Below the pieces are notes generated by a model that had not been told where the DNA came from, did no database searches, and saw nothing but the letters and a program-made list of their open reading frames with translations. From Pyricularia pennisetigena (Eukaryota; Ascomycota; Sordariomycetes; Magnaporthales; Pyriculariaceae): 64,000 nt of DNA. Of the stretch, positions 61,193-64,000 are shown in pieces. How positions within the stretch are numbered: the first letter of the stretch is position 1; every line of letters begins with the position of its first letter. Position numbers and translations under genes: made by a program. The stretch spans positions 580,236-644,235 of the forward strand of contig NC_043743.1 in assembly GCF_004337985.1 (NCBI RefSeq). The letters run 5' to 3'.

Positions 61193-61720
61193 ACTCTGTA
61201 GGTGGTCGAGACGGATGCTGGATGTCTGGTGGTTGTGACGTCCGGAAGTTTGTATTACAAAGAACGAATGAATGTCGCTAATGACAGTCTCATGCGTCAC
61301 GTCATGGTACCAATCGACGGTATTTGGAGATGTGGGGCTGAGCGTTTACGACTTGGAATTTTACCTGTTACGATAACATGATGAGGACATGGGAAATGTT
61401 CTCAATGCATCTTTTTTTTTCTTTTGTTCACTTACGGCATAAGTCTAGTTCTCTTTTGTTTTAATCATTTACATTTTCTCACGGACAATCATCGCAAAAT
61501 ATCATATTGTTGAGGATGTTGAGGTAGAGGTCCAGCTCTTGTGACAGATCGATAAATGAGATCATACTTGCAGGAATACGTCTCCACTCTAGCCAGGGTC
61601 TCACATGGTCTGTGCGGGTAAAACTCCAAGTCATTCACTTGTCTCCACTAATTGATGGGACGCTCGTGTCTGCCGTTCAACCTTCAAAGAAACCGTTTCA
61701 GTTCTCGAGCAGCATCAGTC
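61193..61720. other. Intergenic region upstream of ERCC1
   Basis: 528 bases between two plus-strand genes. It is A+T-rich with a T9 run near 61411. An in-frame ATG at 61652 would extend ERCC1 by 23 residues. Confidence 0.55.
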
Positions 61721-62251
61721 ATGGACGACGACGATTTCGGGGCCGATGATGATTTTATTCAGGCACTTGCAGGGGTTGACGCTGGGCCTTCGCGAAGTTC
61801 TCGGCCACAACAGCAGCAGCAGCAGCAACAGGTGCAGATCCAACGTGTAGCAGCAGGAGCATCCTCAAGGATCCAGCAACCGACTCCGCAGCGCATCCAA
61901 CAACCCACGCCGCAGCGAGTCGATAAAGCTCCGCCCCCGGCTGCAAATGGCGGCGCCGCCAAGATCGTGCAACCGACGCCGCAGGCACTCCCGTCCAAGT
62001 CGTCCGGGTCCTCGATTCTTGTGTCACCTAGGCAGAAGAGCAACCCGGTGCTCGAGTGGATCAAGTCGGTCCCCTGGGAATATAGCGATATTCCAGCGGA
62101 TTATGTGCTCGGCTTGACGACATGCGCCCTGTTCCTAAGGTAAAGTGATGCATGTGCAAAGATTTCGCCAGTGAGAAGTGATGCACAAAAGACATTCTAG
62201 GAATACCTACCAAGAGCTTTGGGCTGATGAATCCCTCCTGCCTTTTCATTA

Positions 62252-62285
<34 letters not shown>

Positions 62286-63112
62286 TGTACAGCCTCAAGT
62301 ACCACAGGCTGCACCCAGAGTACATATACACTCGTATCCGCAACCTGCAGGGCAAGTTCAACATGCGCATCCTGCTCACCATGGTCGACATACCGAACCA
62401 CGAGGAGGCACTACGGGAGCTGTCCAAGACGTCCCTGGTCAACGACGTGACGCTGATGCTGTGCTGGTCGTCGCACGAGGCGGCCCGCTACCTGGAGCTG
62501 TACAAGTCGTACGAGCACGCGAGCTTCGCGGCCATCCGCGCTCCCCCAGCAACAGGCTACGCCGAAAAGTTGGTCGAGTTCGTGACCGTGCCGCGCGCCA
62601 TCAACAAGGCCGACGCCGTAGCTCTGGTCAGCACCTTTGGCAGCCTGAGGAACGCCATCAACGCCGACCCGGATCAGGTCGCCGCCGTGAGCGGCTGGGG
62701 CGAGCGCAAGGTCAAGGCCTGGTGCAAGGTAGTTGAGCAGCCTTTCAGGGTCAAGAAGGCCGGGGCGGCGAGGAAGAAGGGTATCGCCGCGGTGCCGCTG
62801 AGGGAGAGTGTGGGTGGCAGCCGCGCAGGGTCGACGCAGCAGGCGCGCATGTCGAGCCAGACTCAGATTTGGAACCTGAACATCGCCGATGTGGACGATG
62901 AGGATGCCATGCTCGAGGCGGCCCTCGAGGAGTCTCGGAGGATGTCAGGCATGGAAAACGACAGCGCGTTGCAGAACGAGGATACGAACGCCACAGAAGG
63001 AGTCGAAGGCAGTAGCAGCAGCGCTGGTGCTACCGAGGCGGCTCCCAAGAACAAAGAGCAACTCAGCGACGGGATAGCAGCGGCCTTGGCGAGGCTGCGT
63101 GAAAACGGTTGA
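61721..63112 (+). CDS. RAD10: DNA excision-repair protein ERCC1/Rad10
   Basis: The non-catalytic partner of XPF/Rad1 in the structure-specific nuclease of nucleotide excision repair and crosslink repair. Exons are 61721-62139 and 62293-63112, giving 412 residues. The start MDDDDFGADDDF fits fungal relatives. Residues 30-37 are polyglutamine, and three QPTPQ motifs lie at 53-57, 61-65 and 84-88. The central domain spans about 98-235: NPVLEWIKSVPWEYSDIPAD, YVLGLTTCALFLSLKYHRLH (across the intron) and YLELYKSYEHASFAAI. The tandem helix-hairpin-helix domain, which binds XPF, is at 246-290 (STFGSLRNAINADPDQV, GWGERKVKAWCKVV). A Ser/Ala/acidic tail of 115 residues follows. The intron ends in a (TCG)11 run. 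Confidence 0.96.
62252..62284 (+). repeat. (TCG)11 microsatellite at the ERCC1 3' splice site
   Basis: Eleven perfect TCG units end 8 bases before the first base of exon 2 (62293), in the place where a polypyrimidine tract usually lies. Confidence 0.93.
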
Positions 63113-64000
63113 TGTCACCGCACCGCAATATTGTCACCCAACAGTATAGTATGTCGTTGATCACCCCTCACAACCAAGACCCCGAGATGGCCGATATTTG
63201 CGGCCGAAGAAGACGTCGATCTCTTCTTGTTTTGTGAGTGTGACGGCTCACTACCCCCGACAGCTCGGTCACGCGCTCCCACCCCATCCGGAAGGTAGTT
63301 TGGCCAAGTGATGATCTGGACACTGGGGCTCGCCAATCGATTCAAGATGGGTTATATACCAAGCCAAGAAGGCAAGGAGGTTATAGTGGGGAAATAGCTG
63401 CATTAACGTGCGCCAATATAGAATTATAAGAACACGTCCTGCAGTTATTTTCTCCGTAATTGCCATGAGCGACTGATAATCGATCCAGAGGATTTGTCCA
63501 GGCCCATCGTCCTATCTCATGTCCTCCCTATCTTTCCCTGTAGTATCCTTTACCCATTCGACCTACCACTTTCGGGTGGCATATTCCTACCCATACAAGA
63601 TGCTATTCTCTTGGACTGTCATTCGTCACAATGTCGGGATCGTTTGTGCAGATGTCTTACATGGAATGACGAGCGCCATGGCGCTAGCGTCCGTCACAAG
63701 GTCGAGTTGGGTGGGCTCGCACCGCTAGTTCAAGTGCGAAGGTCCAAGGCACGCGATATCATTCCTACAAAAGTCGAAGAAGGAGGGCTTTTTGGGGGGG
63801 GGGTAGTCCTCTGGAGAGAGGGGGAGAAGCTTGTCATCAATATTACAACTCTTAAAGGTCTCATTTCCTCCGCATCGTACGGAAACCCCCGGACTGGCGG
63901 GATTTGTGCGGGGTTTGCTTTGGTGGTCACATCCTCGCCGAACCTGCATGTTTTGTCTTGCCTTTTGTGTCTAGCGCCTGATCACATCACTCTTTTTTTT
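63113..64000. other. Right-end non-coding stretch
   Basis: 890 bases after ERCC1 with a G-run near 63796-63805. No gene is recognised; it may be promoter or 3' sequence of a gene outside the window. Confidence 0.5.

Overview
The window is nuclear DNA of a filamentous ascomycete. The evidence is short GT-AG introns of roughly 55-150 bases with CTAAC-like branch sites, single-gene transcription units on both strands, pyrimidine-rich leaders, and Pezizomycotina-type proteins (GH81 glucanase, Cys-rich GPI protein, F-box plus Cys-rich protein). The class Sordariomycetes, perhaps Magnaporthales, is a guess from overall resemblance; the species cannot be read from the sequence. I see no rRNA, tRNA, CRISPR array or intact transposon, and there is one two-base assembly gap at 18661.

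I could support 19 protein-coding genes. Left part (1-13.1 kb): C1-tetrahydrofolate synthase (minus, its last few codons outside the window), eIF3i (plus), an ISWI chromatin remodeller (minus) and a small nuclear-type protein resembling HAPSTR1/C16orf72 (plus). A 4.8 kb stretch without a recognisable gene follows, then a GPI-anchored Cys-rich surface protein and an AHC1-like zinc-finger protein. After another 4.4 kb gap come an Alba-domain RNA-binding protein, the polyphosphate polymerase subunit VTC1 and a Tctex-type dynein light chain. The middle (31-49 kb) is a run of plus-strand genes: F-box protein, choline-phosphate cytidylyltransferase, the telomere-capping protein STN1, a secreted GH81 beta-1,3-glucanase and a vacuolar-type Ca2+/H+ exchanger. 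The right end holds UTP14 (minus) divergent from mitochondrial ribosomal protein mL41, a hormone-sensitive-lipase-like hydrolase with a long disordered tail (minus), a protein of unknown function with a 51-bp minisatellite, and ERCC1/RAD10.

The genes are mainly housekeeping: one-carbon metabolism, translation initiation, ribosome biogenesis, chromatin, telomere and DNA repair, phosphate and calcium storage. They do not form a cluster with one shared pathway. Exon structures were built by joining reading frames at consensus splice sites; in every spliced gene the phases close exactly, but none has transcript support here.

The most unusual observation is in STN1. Its C-terminal half carries seven regularly spaced copies of a TGLEP motif whose codons differ from copy to copy, suggesting selection on the peptide. 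Other points of interest are a mitochondrial presequence with an R-3 cleavage motif in front of a cytosolic-type start in C1-THF synthase, a 21-base microexon in the same gene, paired CACGTG boxes upstream of VTC1, long T tracts just behind several 5' splice sites (41 T in STN1), and a (TCG)11 tract against the ERCC1 3' splice site.
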